Positions 24,753 through 33,476 of a DNA stretch of 64,000 bases are shown here, one piece after another. The notes beneath the pieces are model-generated. The model searched no databases. It worked only from the letters and a program-made list of their open reading frames with translations, and was not told where the DNA came from. How positions within the stretch are numbered: position 1 is the stretch's first letter; each line of letters opens with the position of its first letter. Made by a program: the position numbers and the translations under genes. Source of the DNA: Algoriphagus vanfongensis DSM 17529 (GTDB lineage Bacteria; Bacteroidota; Bacteroidia; Cytophagales; Cyclobacteriaceae). Location: assembly GCF_000429465.1 (NCBI RefSeq), contig NZ_AUBX01000009.1, positions 248,001 to 312,000 of the forward strand, read 5' to 3'.

Positions 24753-25865
24753 ATGAAAAACCCTATGACCGGACTGCTTTCTTTATGCCTCTTGGCGCTA
24801 CTTTCCTGCGGAGGAGAGAGCCAAGTCAATGACGGGAAGGTTCAGGTAAGTGGAAAAGTAGAAAATGCTCCAGAAGGAGTGATTGTGCTTTCTCAGTTTA
24901 CTGACAATAGACCAAAAATCCTGGATACGCTGGACGTATCTGCCAATGGGGAGTTTAAGTATGAGTTGGAAGTAGCTGAGCCTACCTTCTACCAGCTTTA
25001 TTTCTTTGGAGAAAAAGCTGTCAGACTGGCCTTGTTGGATGAAGATGTGGAAGTTTCCATTGATTTTGCAAATCCAGATCAAGTCACAATTGAAGGCTCT
25101 CAAGACTCCAAAGAAATGCAAAAAATGGAGCAGTTGATGGTAAAATACCAAGAGGAGGTCAATCAGCTTAATGAAGCTTATTATGAAGCCATGAGTGCCA
25201 ATAATTCTGAAGAAATCAAAGCCATCCAAACCAAAGCTATGGAGTTGGAGGTGAAGCAAGCAGAGAATGTAAAGGAAATGATCAGCAGTATGGGGGACAG
25301 CTTTGCCTCTTTGGCTGCCATTGGCTTATTGAATCCTAAAACAGACTTTCCTTTTATGGATGAGTTGGTAGCTAAGTTGAATACCAATTATCCAAATACC
25401 AAGTCTATCATGCAGTTGAAGCAGCAATTGGATGAGTTGAGGCCGCTTTCTGTAGGTCAGCCAGCTCCAGAAATAGCAATGACCAACCCAAATGGAGAAT
25501 TGCTCAAATTGTCTGATTATAAAGGAAAATATGTGATGATTGATTTTTGGGCTGCTTGGTGCAAGCCTTGTCGTGAAGAAAATCCCAATGTGGTCCGGAT
25601 GTATGAAATCTACAAAGACAAAGGCTTTGAAATTTTGGGAGTGTCTCTGGACCGTTCCAGAGAGGATTGGGTAGGAGCGATTGCAGCAGATGGTTTGACG
25701 TGGCCGCAAGTGTCGGATTTGAAATATTTCAATTCTGAAGCTGCCGAAACATATCAGATCAATGCGATCCCGGCTACCTATTTGATCGACCCAGATGGCA
25801 ATATTCTCGCAAAAGATCTCAGAGGTCCGAGTTTGGAAAAGAAATTGGCCGAACTTTTCGATTAA
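24753..25865 (+). CDS. TlpA-like thiol-disulfide lipoprotein (DUF4369 plus thioredoxin)
   Basis: The 370-residue product begins MKNPMTGLLSLCLLALLSC, a lipoprotein signal with Cys19. Residues about 30-125 look like the DUF4369 beta-sandwich (VSGKVENAPEGVIVLSQF). A helical linker follows (about 125-225). The C-terminal AhpC/TSA-thioredoxin domain has DFWAAWCKPCREENP, with the redox pair Cys270 and Cys273, and ends with the cis-Pro loop INAIPATYLIDPDG. It should be a periplasmic disulfide reductase, possibly for cytochrome c maturation or exported peroxidases. It starts 2 bp after gatB, an operon arrangement without a clear functional link. Confidence 0.92.
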   Translation: MKNPMTGLLSLCLLALLSCGGESQVNDGKVQVSGKVENAPEGVIVLSQFTDNRPKILDTLDVSANGEFKYELEVAEPTFYQLYFFGEKAVRLALLDEDVEVSIDFANPDQVTIEGSQDSKEMQKMEQLMVKYQEEVNQLNEAYYEAMSANNSEEIKAIQTKAMELEVKQAENVKEMISSMGDSFASLAAIGLLNPKTDFPFMDELVAKLNTNYPNTKSIMQLKQQLDELRPLSVGQPAPEIAMTNPNGELLKLSDYKGKYVMIDFWAAWCKPCREENPNVVRMYEIYKDKGFEILGVSLDRSREDWVGAIAADGLTWPQVSDLKYFNSEAAETYQINAIPATYLIDPDGNILAKDLRGPSLEKKLAELFD

Positions 25866-25887
25866 AGTATAGAAGCCAAAGTAATCA

Positions 25888-25916
25888 CCCCGTCTTGAAT
25901 AAAGTCGGGGTTTTTT
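25888..25916 (+). terminator. Rho-independent terminator of the alaS-gatB-tlpA string
   Basis: CCCCG (25888-25892) pairs with CGGGG (25906-25910), followed by TTTTTT, 22 bp after the stop at 25865. Confidence 0.8.
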
Positions 25917-25921
25917 CGTTA

Positions 25922-26069
25922 TAAAAAAGACCCCCAATCGAAAGCCTGGAGGTCTTGTGAGCAGAAATTCTAAATTAATTCAAGTAAAGGAAGGAAGAAA
26001 AAGTACCAAACAGTCCTTCCTTTAAAAGTCGTTTCTTTTAAAAAGGAATAGCAAAAGTTGTTTATCACC
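25922..26069 (-). ncRNA. Candidate small non-coding RNA
   Basis: The 443-bp gap between the TlpA-like gene and proC has no plausible ORF but shows an orphan transcription unit on the minus strand. It has a -7 element TAGTTTTG (26082-26075). About 50 nt further it has a perfect 10-bp stem AAAGGAAGGA/TCCTTCCTTT (26023-26014 with 25995-25986). It ends in a terminator AAGACCTCCA...GGGGTCTT followed by TTTTTT (25956-25923). proC has its own terminator at 26265-26286, so this second one does not belong to it. No -33 TTG stands at exactly 19 nt (one is at 22), which lowers confidence. The role is unknown. Confidence 0.4.
25986..26023. repeat. 10-bp inverted repeat inside the candidate small RNA
   Basis: AAAGGAAGGA (25986-25995) and TCCTTCCTTT (26014-26023) are perfect complements with an 18-nt loop. 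Confidence 0.7.
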
Positions 26070-26116
26070 CGAGACAAAACTAATAAAAAGATTCAAAAGA
26101 AAAACAACCCTTAAAT

Positions 26117-26171
26117 AATTCTATTCGAACAGAATTTGATTATTCCTATAATATATAGCACTATAATATAT
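26117..26171. other. AT-rich segment with a palindrome and an 11-bp direct repeat
   Basis: AATTCT (26117-26122) and AGAATT (26131-26136) form an inverted repeat, and CTATAATATAT occurs twice (26146-26156 and 26161-26171). It lies upstream of the candidate small RNA and could be regulatory. Nothing coding is seen. Confidence 0.35.
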
Positions 26172-26264
26172 TAAAAACGCTATACGGCTTATTTTAAGGC
26201 CTTTTGCGAAATGCATTAATTTTTTATTAAAATTCATTTTGACAAAAAGTGCCGGAAATAAAAA

Positions 26265-26286
26265 AGCCAAGGTTTTTACCTTGGCT
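26265..26286 (-). terminator. Rho-independent terminator of proC
   Basis: A 9-bp stem AGCCAAGGT/ACCTTGGCT with a 4-nt loop; on the minus strand it is followed by TTTTTTA. It lies 23 bp after the proC stop. Confidence 0.85.
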
Positions 26287-26308
26287 TATATTTTTAGTGA
26301 AGTCCGAT

Positions 26309-27109
26309 TTATTTTTCGATTTTTTCATAACTAGCGATCACTCCTCTGACCATTGCTGAGCTGAATCCTTGATGTTCCATCTCATTCAACCCCACAATCG
26401 TGCAGCCCTTGGGAGTCGTCACCTTATCAATGGCAGCCTCTGGATGCATGTTTTTTTGAATCATGAGTTCAGCAGCTCCCTTGACGGTTTGGTTGACGAT
26501 TTTGCTTGCTGTCACCGAATCAAATCCTATTTGAATTCCCCCTTGGATCATAGCTCTCATAAATCTTAGCACGTATGCGATCCCACAGGCTCCCAGCACC
26601 GTGGCTGCCTCCATGAGGTTTTCATCAATGGGAATTGTAAAACCGATGGCATTGAAAAGCTCTTGAACCAATTCTACCTGTTTTGGATCAGCATTTTTGG
26701 AACAGATGCAAGTAATGGATTCCTGGATGTCAGCGGCAATGTTTGGCATTGCTCGAAACGCGACCGATTCAGGATCTAAAACTTGGTACATTTCTTCTAG
26801 AGTAACTCCCGTAGCGAGTGATATAATGAGTTGCTTGGAGGGGACCAAGGCAGGTTTGATTTCTTTGAGAATAGGAGAGACATTGTAAGGTTTGACTCCT
26901 AAGATTACTAGGTCCGCATATTTTGCTGCCTGAAGATTGTCTGGATGTACATGAACTCCCTGTGCTTCGTAGTTCGCAAGGGATTTTGTATTACGCTTAG
27001 TGAGCGTAAGGTTTTTTGGGTCAAAATCAGGGATGGACAAAAGCCCATTGGCAATAGAAGTGCCTAGGTTGCCACATCCAATAATTGCAATTTTTGAGTT
27101 AGTAATCAT
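26309..27109 (-). CDS. proC: Pyrroline-5-carboxylate reductase
   Basis: ProC reduces pyrroline-5-carboxylate to proline with NAD(P)H. The start is set at ATG 27109 (MITNSKIAIIGCGNLGTSIANGLL), where the dinucleotide-binding GxGxxG motif follows at once; the open frame extends to 27136 without support. The 266-residue product has the family C-terminal signature reading TASKIVNQTVKGAAELMI and TTPKGCTIVGLNEMEHQG. It is transcribed alone and ends at the terminator 26265-26286. The divergent XRE operon starts 185 bp away. Confidence 0.94.
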   Translation of the reverse strand: MITNSKIAIIGCGNLGTSIANGLLSIPDFDPKNLTLTKRNTKSLANYEAQGVHVHPDNLQAAKYADLVILGVKPYNVSPILKEIKPALVPSKQLIISLATGVTLEEMYQVLDPESVAFRAMPNIAADIQESITCICSKNADPKQVELVQELFNAIGFTIPIDENLMEAATVLGACGIAYVLRFMRAMIQGGIQIGFDSVTASKIVNQTVKGAAELMIQKNMHPEAAIDKVTTPKGCTIVGLNEMEHQGFSSAMVRGVIASYEKIEK

Positions 27110-27243
27110 CAATTTTCTAAAAGGTTTGAGAGTCAATTGAATAAAGGTAAAGAAAAGGACTCTTTTTTTGGAATTATTGAATTTAGGAAAGCAACAAATT
27201 CAAAGTGAATAAAAGTCTAAAAATTAAATATTTGGAAAAATAT

Positions 27244-27275
27244 TTTGACATAAAGTAAAGTTTACTTTACATTTG
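27244..27275 (+). promoter_or_regulatory. Promoter with an embedded palindromic operator
   Basis: TTTG (27244-27247) and TACATTTG (27268-27275) are 20 nt apart and match the Bacteroidota -33/-7 elements. Between them lies AAAGTAAA-G-TTTACTTT (27252-27268), a 17-bp palindrome with perfect 8-bp arms. A protein bound there would block the promoter. The downstream operon encodes an XRE-type regulator, which is the natural candidate. Confidence 0.65.
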
Positions 27276-27293
27276 GTAAAACTAATTTGACTT

Positions 27294-27713
27294 ATGGAAA
27301 ATGATTCAATCTTAAAAGTTCCTTTACTGGCGAGAGGATGGAGATTTGTAGCGATCGCTTTATTTCCATTGCCAGCGATTCTTGTCAGTGGATTGGCTTT
27401 TGCCAGAACGGGTATCGATCCTAATGATGCGGCGCAGGTGATGTATGGCTTTTGGGCTATCGCATTTGGGATATTAAACCTTACCAAGGAAAAGCAGGAG
27501 GATGAGATGATTCAAAAATTTCGTCTGCAGGCATTCCAAACGGGTTTTTATTGGTTGATCTGGGGCTTAGGGGCTTTGATGCTGATCAACTATGTAAGGT
27601 ATGATCGATTTACATCGGAGATCTTCACCGCCTATTTGGTTCTCTTTCTGCTGAATCTTTACATCTACGCTGCATTTCAGTTGCAGTTATATAAATCCCG
27701 AAAAGAAAATTGA
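27294..27713 (+). CDS. Small membrane protein of unknown function (XRE operon, first gene)
   Basis: The 139-residue product has four predicted membrane segments: about 17-38 (FVAIALFPLPAILVSGLAF), 47-63, 82-101 (FYWLIWGLGALMLINYV) and 111-132. A charged cytoplasmic loop with LTKEKQEDEMIQKFRLQAFQ sits in the middle; the next gene has a very similar loop (FSKEKHEDEYIQKLRLDSL), so the two proteins look like diverged paralogues. No enzyme motif is visible. It is followed after 1 bp by the second membrane protein, then by an XRE regulator, a three-gene unit under the promoter at 27244. Confidence 0.75.
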   Translation: MENDSILKVPLLARGWRFVAIALFPLPAILVSGLAFARTGIDPNDAAQVMYGFWAIAFGILNLTKEKQEDEMIQKFRLQAFQTGFYWLIWGLGALMLINYVRYDRFTSEIFTAYLVLFLLNLYIYAAFQLQLYKSRKEN

Positions 27714-27714
27714 T

Positions 27715-28176
27715 ATGACTTCGCAGGTGACCAAATTACTATTGCCGCATCGGTTTCAAAAAATAGGGTGGTGGATGATTATCCCATTTTCTATTTTACT
27801 TATACTAAATACTTATTTTGACTTTAGCCCCAAGATTCTAAATTTCAAATTTGAAACAGGTAAGTTGTTCGATTTTCTAGGCGAAAATTTCACTGATGAA
27901 ATCGCATTGATAGGAATTTTCATATCCCTATTTTTCATTGCTTTCTCCAAAGAAAAACATGAGGATGAGTATATTCAGAAGCTTAGGTTAGATTCACTTT
28001 TAATCGCCTGCTATTTCAATACCTTCATTCTGATCTTAGGAACCATATTTTTTTATGGTTTCGCATATCTGGAGTTTATGGGGTATAACATGTTTACGAT
28101 TCAGGTAATATTCGTCATTCGATTCAGATGGATCCTTTGGCAACAAAATAAATTTGTAAATCTGGCTGAAGGATGA
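27715..28176 (+). CDS. Small membrane protein of unknown function (XRE operon, second gene)
   Basis: The 153-residue product has about four membrane segments: residues 19-36 (WWMIIPFSILLILNTYF), 58-75, 95-115 (LIACYFNTFILILGTIFFYGF) and 122-140. It contains the charged loop FSKEKHEDEYIQKLRLDSL, like that of the preceding protein. No recognised catalytic motif is present. It overlaps the XRE gene by 4 bp (ATGA), so the regulator is translationally coupled to it. Membrane-protein/XRE pairs of this kind are common in Bacteroidota, but I know of no assigned function. Confidence 0.75.
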   Translation: MTSQVTKLLLPHRFQKIGWWMIIPFSILLILNTYFDFSPKILNFKFETGKLFDFLGENFTDEIALIGIFISLFFIAFSKEKHEDEYIQKLRLDSLLIACYFNTFILILGTIFFYGFAYLEFMGYNMFTIQVIFVIRFRWILWQQNKFVNLAEG

Positions 28177-28373
28177 AAAATACGATTAAAGTAGAAAGAG
28201 CCAGGCATAATCTGACCCAGCAGGATTTGGCCGAGAAGGTTCAAGTATCCAGACAAACCATCAATTCCATTGAAGCCGGAAAATACGTACCCTCCACAGT
28301 ATTGGCTCTGAAAATTGCCAAAGTCTTCGAAATTAGTTTGGAAGAGATATTTGAACTGGAAGAGGGGGATTAA
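28173..28373 (+). CDS. XRE-family helix-turn-helix regulator, minimal form
   Basis: The 66-residue product is a single HTH_3 domain: MKNTIKVERARHNLTQQDLA, VQVSRQTINSIEAGKYVPS and LALKIAKVFEISLEEIFEL. This is the small Cro-like type with the second helix QDLAEKV and recognition helix SRQTINSIEAG. It probably binds as a dimer to the palindrome at 27252-27268 and represses its own operon; that is inferred from position and symmetry. It overlaps the upstream gene by 4 bp. How the membrane proteins would modulate it is unknown. Confidence 0.9.
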   Translation: MKNTIKVERARHNLTQQDLAEKVQVSRQTINSIEAGKYVPSTVLALKIAKVFEISLEEIFELEEGD

Positions 28374-28425
28374 GAAGCCGAATTTTTTATCTTCTAATTA
28401 ATTAAATCTAGGTTACTTTTAGTGC

Positions 28426-29367
28426 ATGAAAAAACTGCTTCAATCTTTACTCTTTAGTTTACTTGCCTTGCCAGTAATTGGTCAGATCAACTTGGAGGAT
28501 TCTACCGTTCAAACGATTGCTTTTTGGGATTTGAATGAAAGGAATACCTATCAGTTCGTCCTCGAAAGTTTTGAAGTGATAGAAGAAGATACCGCTGCTT
28601 GGAGCAAGGTATCTTATCAGGTAGAAATGACAATATTGGACTCTACAGAAAACAGTTACGAAGTACTATGGGAATACCAAAATTTTCAACTTGAAAATGA
28701 TCGTCAAGATTCACTATACGATCAATTTATTGATAAAATGATGTCTATCACCGAAGGCTCAACAGTCCAATTTAAGACTAATGAATATGGTGTTTTGCAA
28801 GAAGTAACGAATTGGGAGGAGATTCAACGCTTTTATCAACAGGGATCAGATACACTAAAGGCAATGTTTGGGAACATTCCAGAATTGGATGCAATAGTGG
28901 ATCAGACTTTTGCTATGTATATGACTAAAAACTCTATTGAATCGCAAAGTATCAAGGATGTTTATCAGTTTTTGAATTTTCATGGAGCAAGATATAAGTT
29001 GGGTGAAGAGGTAACGGGTACGACCTATGCGCGGAATATTTTGGGACAAAACAGATTGAAGACCGAGGTGACCGTTTTACTTGACGAAATTTTCGCAGAG
29101 GACAATGATTATAGGATTTTATCCTTCATGGAGGCAGACTCTGATCAGCTTCTAAAAGAGACCGAGTTGGTGATAAAAGCCATGATTCCAGATGCTACGG
29201 ATGAACAAATGGTGGAACTGATGCAGCAAGTGGGTAATCCCTTCAATACAGTGGAGACTGTCTCAATTATCCATGGTTGGGGTTGGCCCTTGTATTCTAA
29301 GGAAGAAAAAATTACAGGCTCTGCTCAGCAAACAAAAGTAGAAATTCGGACATTGGAGCTGCTCTAG
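28426..29367 (+). CDS. Exported protein of unknown function
   Basis: The 313-residue product starts MKKLLQSLLFSLLALPVIGQ, a clean type I signal peptide cut near Gln20. The mature part is acidic and rich in beta-strand patterns (YQFVLESFEVIEEDTAAWSK, VSYQVEMTILDSTENSYEVL). A helical stretch follows around residues 85-170. I do not recognise the family. It starts 52 bp after the XRE gene but with its own upstream gap, so it need not be part of that operon. The periplasm or cell surface is the expected location. Confidence 0.75.
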   Translation: MKKLLQSLLFSLLALPVIGQINLEDSTVQTIAFWDLNERNTYQFVLESFEVIEEDTAAWSKVSYQVEMTILDSTENSYEVLWEYQNFQLENDRQDSLYDQFIDKMMSITEGSTVQFKTNEYGVLQEVTNWEEIQRFYQQGSDTLKAMFGNIPELDAIVDQTFAMYMTKNSIESQSIKDVYQFLNFHGARYKLGEEVTGTTYARNILGQNRLKTEVTVLLDEIFAEDNDYRILSFMEADSDQLLKETELVIKAMIPDATDEQMVELMQQVGNPFNTVETVSIIHGWGWPLYSKEEKITGSAQQTKVEIRTLELL

Positions 29368-29422
29368 TCATTTTTTGGTCCAGCTATTGCCATTTAAGCC
29401 GTGAGCTTTGAAGGGAATAATT

Positions 29423-29430
29423 TACCTTTG
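29423..29430 (+). promoter_or_regulatory. -7 promoter element of the glycan gene cluster
   Basis: TACCTTTG matches TAnnTTTG and lies 24 bp before the ATG at 29454. No TTG is seen at the consensus spacing. Confidence 0.4.
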
Positions 29431-29453
29431 CATTTTTACCAGAAAATTTGCTG

Positions 29454-30620
29454 ATGCCTAAACTGATTAGAATTACCACTGTACCGCTTTCTCTCAAACA
29501 ATTGCTTGCCGGACAAATGCGGTATATGAAAAATCAGGGTTTGGAAGTGCTCATGGTCAGTGCCGATGGCAGAGAAGTCAATACCGTCATGAAATCTGAA
29601 GGAGTAGCTCATGAAGTTATTCCTTTTACCAGAAAGATTACCCCTTTTCAGGATCTGGTTTGTATCTGGAAATTGATACAGCTCTTCAAGCGGGAAAAAC
29701 CTGATATTGTACATACTCACACTCCAAAGGCCGGGCTGCTAGGTATGATAGCTGCAAATCTGGCAGGTGTACCTGTCCGAATTCATACCTTGGCAGGGAT
29801 ACCTGCGATGGCTGCAAATGGACACAAGAAGACCTTGCTTGAAAGTGCTGAAAAATGGACCTATTCCAATGCTACCCATGTTTGGCCTAACTCTAAAGGG
29901 CTTTCGGATTTTGTGAAGAAGGAAGGGCTGTGTCAGGCAGAGAAGCTCCAGGTGATCGGTAATGGGTCTTCGAATGGTGTAGATTTTTCGATATTTAATC
30001 GCAGCGTTCTTAAAGAAAATCACTTAGTAGCCGCAACTATGCGGATCCTTCCAGGTGAGGATGATTTCATCATATTGTCCGTGGGAAGACTGGTCAAAGA
30101 CAAGGGGATTGAGGAGTTGGTCTCAGCTTTCTTAAATTCAAAAATTGCGAATCAATCCAAGTTGGTTTTATTGGGAGCTTTTGAATCTGATTTGGATCCA
30201 CTTTCTCCAGAGACGATTCAGACTATTCAGGATCATCCAAGGATCGTTCAGATAGATTGGTCGGACCATGTGGCGCATTATATGGCTTTGGCAGATGTAT
30301 TGGTGCATCCATCCCATCGGGAGGGTTTTCCAAATGTTCTTTTGGAAGCCGGAGCAATGCAGCTTCCTGTGATCTGTTCAGATATCATTGGTAATACAGA
30401 TTTGATTCAGCAGCAAAAGACCGGCTTGATTTTTCCTGTCAAAGATGTGGGAGTGCTACAAGAAGCATTGGAGTTTGCCTTTGTAAAAAGAGATGCCATG
30501 GCCAAGTTGGCAGATAATCTCTACCTCCAAGTGCGTGAGAAGTATCAGCGTCCTCAACTTCATGAGGCGATTTTTTCCAACTATCAAAGCCTTATTCATG
30601 AGGCTGGCAAAAGTGAATAG
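29454..30620 (+). CDS. Family 4 (GT-B) glycosyltransferase
   Basis: The ATG at 29454 ([21 protein letters not shown]) is chosen over the TTG at 29448. The 388-residue product has a GT4_4-like N-terminal domain (about 1-180) with [18 protein letters not shown]. The C-terminal GT1-type domain has [20 protein letters not shown], then [33 protein letters not shown], where the E-x7-E region binds the nucleotide sugar. It is most like WbnK/EpsD-type transferases that add sugars to lipid-linked glycans in the cytoplasm. Two nucleotide-sugar enzymes follow, so it belongs to a surface-glycan set. Donor and acceptor are unknown. Confidence 0.9.
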   Translation: MPKLIRITTVPLSLKQLLAGQMRYMKNQGLEVLMVSADGREVNTVMKSEGVAHEVIPFTRKITPFQDLVCIWKLIQLFKREKPDIVHTHTPKAGLLGMIAANLAGVPVRIHTLAGIPAMAANGHKKTLLESAEKWTYSNATHVWPNSKGLSDFVKKEGLCQAEKLQVIGNGSSNGVDFSIFNRSVLKENHLVAATMRILPGEDDFIILSVGRLVKDKGIEELVSAFLNSKIANQSKLVLLGAFESDLDPLSPETIQTIQDHPRIVQIDWSDHVAHYMALADVLVHPSHREGFPNVLLEAGAMQLPVICSDIIGNTDLIQQQKTGLIFPVKDVGVLQEALEFAFVKRDAMAKLADNLYLQVREKYQRPQLHEAIFSNYQSLIHEAGKSE

Positions 30621-30622
30621 CT

Positions 30623-30630
30623 TATATTTG
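30623..30630 (+). promoter_or_regulatory. Possible -7 element before the epimerase gene
   Basis: TATATTTG matches TAnnTTTG and lies 29 bp before the ATG at 30659. No clear -33 element is seen, so it may be chance. Confidence 0.25.
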
Positions 30631-30658
30631 GGTCGATTTTGAACCCTTACTTTTCCTT

Positions 30659-31723
30659 ATGAAATATCTGGTCACCGGCACTGCTGGCTTTATTGGATTC
30701 CATGTAGCTAAAAAATTGTTAGATAGAGGAGATGAAGTGGTCGGGCTGGATATCATCAACGACTACTACGACATCAATCTCAAATATGCCAGATTGGAGT
30801 CCATGGGGATTTCCAAAGATCTGATAGAGAAGGGAAAGGTAATCTCATCTCAATCTCTCGAGGGGTATTCATTTGTCCAGCTAGATCTAGCGGATAAAGA
30901 TGCTTTATCGCAACTTTTCCAAGATCAAATGTTTGATGTGGTAGTTCACTTGGCTGCACAGGCAGGAGTGAGACATTCCTTGACCCATCCTGAAGTTTAT
31001 ATCCAGAGCAATATCATTGCTTTTTTGAATATTCTGGAATGCTGTAGGTTCAATCCGGTTAAGCACTTGGTGTATGCATCATCCAGTTCTGTATATGGAG
31101 CAAATGAGAAAATGCCTTTCTCCACTTCGGATTCAGTTGATCATCCGATTTCTCTCTACGCAGCTTCCAAAAAGTCAAATGAATTGATGGCACATACCTA
31201 TAGCCATTTGTTCAATATCCCTACTACGGGGCTTCGATTCTTTACAGTTTACGGACCTTGGGGCAGACCAGATATGGCCTTGTTCCTATTTACAGAGGCG
31301 ATATTGAAAGGTGAGCCTATCAAGGTTTTCAACTATGGAGAAATGAAGCGGGACTTTACTTATATCGATGATATCGTCGAAGGGATTCTTCGAGTGGCTG
31401 ATAGACCGGCTCAACCAAATACTGAATTTGATCCGATGAATCCAGATCCGGGTAGCGGAAAAGCTCCTTATAAAGTGTATAATATTGGCAATTCTGCTCC
31501 AGTGCTTTTGATGGACTATATCCGTGCTGTAGAAAAAGGACTGGGGAAGGAAGCAAAAATGGATCTATTACCGCTCCAACCAGGTGATGTGCCAGCTTCT
31601 CATGCAGATGTAGATGACCTGATTCGAGATACAGGCTATAAACCGGATACAAAAATTGAAGATGGAGTCAAAGCCTTTACCGATTGGTATTTAGATTATT
31701 ATAAAGTCAATCCAAATGAATAA
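30659..31723 (+). CDS. UDP-glucuronate 4-epimerase-like SDR enzyme
   Basis: The 354-residue product is an extended SDR epimerase. It has the NAD-binding [17 protein letters not shown] at the N terminus, [20 protein letters not shown] (the segment typical of UDP-GlcA/GalA epimerases) and the catalytic [13 protein letters not shown]. Later it has [19 protein letters not shown] and [15 protein letters not shown]. The last two and the NDYYDINLK loop near residue 40 point to UDP-glucuronate to UDP-galacturonate conversion, an inference from family resemblance. It overlaps the next gene (rmlB) by 8 bp, so the two are translated together. Confidence 0.88.
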   Translation: MKYLVTGTAGFIGFHVAKKLLDRGDEVVGLDIINDYYDINLKYARLESMGISKDLIEKGKVISSQSLEGYSFVQLDLADKDALSQLFQDQMFDVVVHLAAQAGVRHSLTHPEVYIQSNIIAFLNILECCRFNPVKHLVYASSSSVYGANEKMPFSTSDSVDHPISLYAASKKSNELMAHTYSHLFNIPTTGLRFFTVYGPWGRPDMALFLFTEAILKGEPIKVFNYGEMKRDFTYIDDIVEGILRVADRPAQPNTEFDPMNPDPGSGKAPYKVYNIGNSAPVLLMDYIRAVEKGLGKEAKMDLLPLQPGDVPASHADVDDLIRDTGYKPDTKIEDGVKAFTDWYLDYYKVNPNE

Positions 31724-32768
31724 ATCAATTCTAATCACTGGTGGTGCCGGATTTATCGGTAGCCATGTGGTTCAGCTTTTTGTAGAAAACTATCCAGATT
31801 ATACGATTGTCAATCTGGACGCTCTGACTTATGCTGGAAATCTTGAAAACCTAAAGTCTGTTCAGAATTCACCAAATTATGTTTTCGAAAAAGCAGATAT
31901 TCAAGATTCAGACCTGTTGAAGGAAATTTTTGAACAGCATCAAATCACCGATGTGATTCATTTGGCTGCTGAATCCCATGTGGATAGGTCGATTACAGAC
32001 CCATTGGCTTTTGTGAAAACAAATGTATTTGGGACGGTCAATCTCTTGAACGTAGCGAAAGAATTCTGGAAGGAAAATCTGACCGATCACCTTTTCTATC
32101 ATGTCTCCACGGATGAGGTATATGGTTCATTGCACGATGGAGGATTTTTTGTGGAAACAACTCCTTACGACCCGCAATCTCCCTATTCTGCCTCCAAAGC
32201 CGCATCGGATCACTTTGTAAGAGCCTATGCCAATACATATGGGATGAGGACAGTCGTTTCCAATTGCTCCAATAATTATGGGCCAAATCATTTTCCTGAG
32301 AAGCTGATCCCGCTTTGTATCAACAATATCAAAAACAACAAACCCCTTCCGATCTATGGAAAAGGGGAGAATGTGAGAGATTGGTTGTTTGTAAAAGATC
32401 ATGCAAGAGCTATTGATACGGTTTTTCACAAAGGGAAAGCAGGTGAGACTTACAATATCGGTGGCTTCAATGAATGGAAAAACATCGATATCGTCCGGCT
32501 TCTTTGTCAAAAAATGGATGAGAAATTGGGACGTGAATCTGGCACATCAGAGCAATTGATCACTTTTGTAAAAGATAGGGCAGGGCATGATTTGCGATAT
32601 GCGATAGATTCTTCCAAAATCAAAGACGAATTGGGCTGGGAGCCAAGCTTACAGTTTGAGGAAGGAATTGAGCTAACTATTGATTGGTATCTGGCCAATC
32701 AGGACTGGTTGGATCATGTGACTTCTGGGGCTTATCAAGATTATTACAAAGAGCTTTATAATGGTTAG
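31716..32768 (+). CDS. rfbB: dTDP-glucose 4,6-dehydratase
   Basis: RmlB/RfbB makes dTDP-4-keto-6-deoxyglucose, the precursor of dTDP-rhamnose and related deoxysugars. The 350-residue product has [14 protein letters not shown] near the N terminus, the dehydratase signature [27 protein letters not shown], the catalytic [33 protein letters not shown] and the C-terminal [16 protein letters not shown]. The ATG at 31716 overlaps the epimerase stop by 8 bp. rmlA, rmlC and rmlD are not here, so the rest of the pathway must lie elsewhere or the product is used differently. Confidence 0.96.
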   Translation: MNKSILITGGAGFIGSHVVQLFVENYPDYTIVNLDALTYAGNLENLKSVQNSPNYVFEKADIQDSDLLKEIFEQHQITDVIHLAAESHVDRSITDPLAFVKTNVFGTVNLLNVAKEFWKENLTDHLFYHVSTDEVYGSLHDGGFFVETTPYDPQSPYSASKAASDHFVRAYANTYGMRTVVSNCSNNYGPNHFPEKLIPLCINNIKNNKPLPIYGKGENVRDWLFVKDHARAIDTVFHKGKAGETYNIGGFNEWKNIDIVRLLCQKMDEKLGRESGTSEQLITFVKDRAGHDLRYAIDSSKIKDELGWEPSLQFEEGIELTIDWYLANQDWLDHVTSGAYQDYYKELYNG

Positions 32769-32792
32769 ATTTTCCTGAATTTAATTAAAAAA

Positions 32793-33263
32793 ATGGGGTC
32801 CAATTTTGTTAATAGTAGAGTTTTCACCTTGAGCAAATTATTTCTTATTTGCTCCATTTTTTTATTCAGCTGTTCTAATAAAAGCTCTAGAGATAATTTA
32901 ATTGGCAGTTGGTGGATTATAGATGAAGTTAATTCTTATTCAGAATATTATGTAAATGAACAAGAATGGGTTTTTAATAATGAGTCTATTGGCCCTATAT
33001 ATTATGATTACCATATTAAAGGTGATTCAATCCAAATAGGATCAGCTATTTGGCGATTTAGTGTTTCGGATACTAAATTAATTTTATCAGGCAAAAATGG
33101 TAATTTTGAATTGGTAAAAATTCCTGGGCTTAGATCATTTTTTGAAATTGTGGATGACAGTATGAAGTTTGAACAATTTCAAGAAGAATTTCATTTGAGG
33201 TATCTTGAAAAAAAAGGATCAAATCAATTTGAATCAAACCAGCCTAATGCTGGTTTTTTTTGA
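32793..33263 (+). CDS. Small AT-rich lipoprotein of unknown function, lipocalin-like N terminus
   Basis: The 156-residue product has a signal sequence ending in the lipobox FLFSC (about Cys27; SKLFLICSIFLFSCSNK), then DNLIGSWWIIDEVNS, which reads like the first strand of a lipocalin-like or DUF-type beta barrel. The gene is visibly richer in A and T than its neighbours. Its last codons (AAC CAG CCT AAT GCT GGT TTT TTT TGA) lie inside a terminator hairpin (33236-33261), so the C terminus NQPNAGFF is likely an accident of sequence. That fits an accessory gene inserted or truncated at a terminator. Confidence 0.65.
   Translation: MGSNFVNSRVFTLSKLFLICSIFLFSCSNKSSRDNLIGSWWIIDEVNSYSEYYVNEQEWVFNNESIGPIYYDYHIKGDSIQIGSAIWRFSVSDTKLILSGKNGNFELVKIPGLRSFFEIVDDSMKFEQFQEEFHLRYLEKKGSNQFESNQPNAGFF
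33236..33261 (+). terminator. Terminator overlapping the end of the lipoprotein gene (copy 1)
   Basis: AAACCAGC, loop CTAAT, GCTGGTTT and a T-run. It is nearly identical to the terminator at 34782-34807 (loop CTAGT), and the two flank the propeller lipoprotein gene. Confidence 0.8.
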
Positions 33264-33476
33264 AATAGAATATCGACCACTTCAGCCTCATTTAACAAGT
33301 GCAAGCCATATAGCTTTTGAAAGTGGTAGATCGTAGTATTATCCTGCTTTCGGATTAGATTTTTCTTTAAATTCTTATAGAAAATGGGCTGATGATTTCA
33401 GTAGTTCTCATCGGCTTTTGTAATTTTATTTCTCTACATTTATACTTTTAGTAATCAATTTTTAAACGTATTAAAT

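Noticed and set aside
26117..26171. IS or phage end suggested by the AT-rich palindrome and direct repeat
   Set aside because: No transposase or integrase remnant is near, and no target-site duplication was found.
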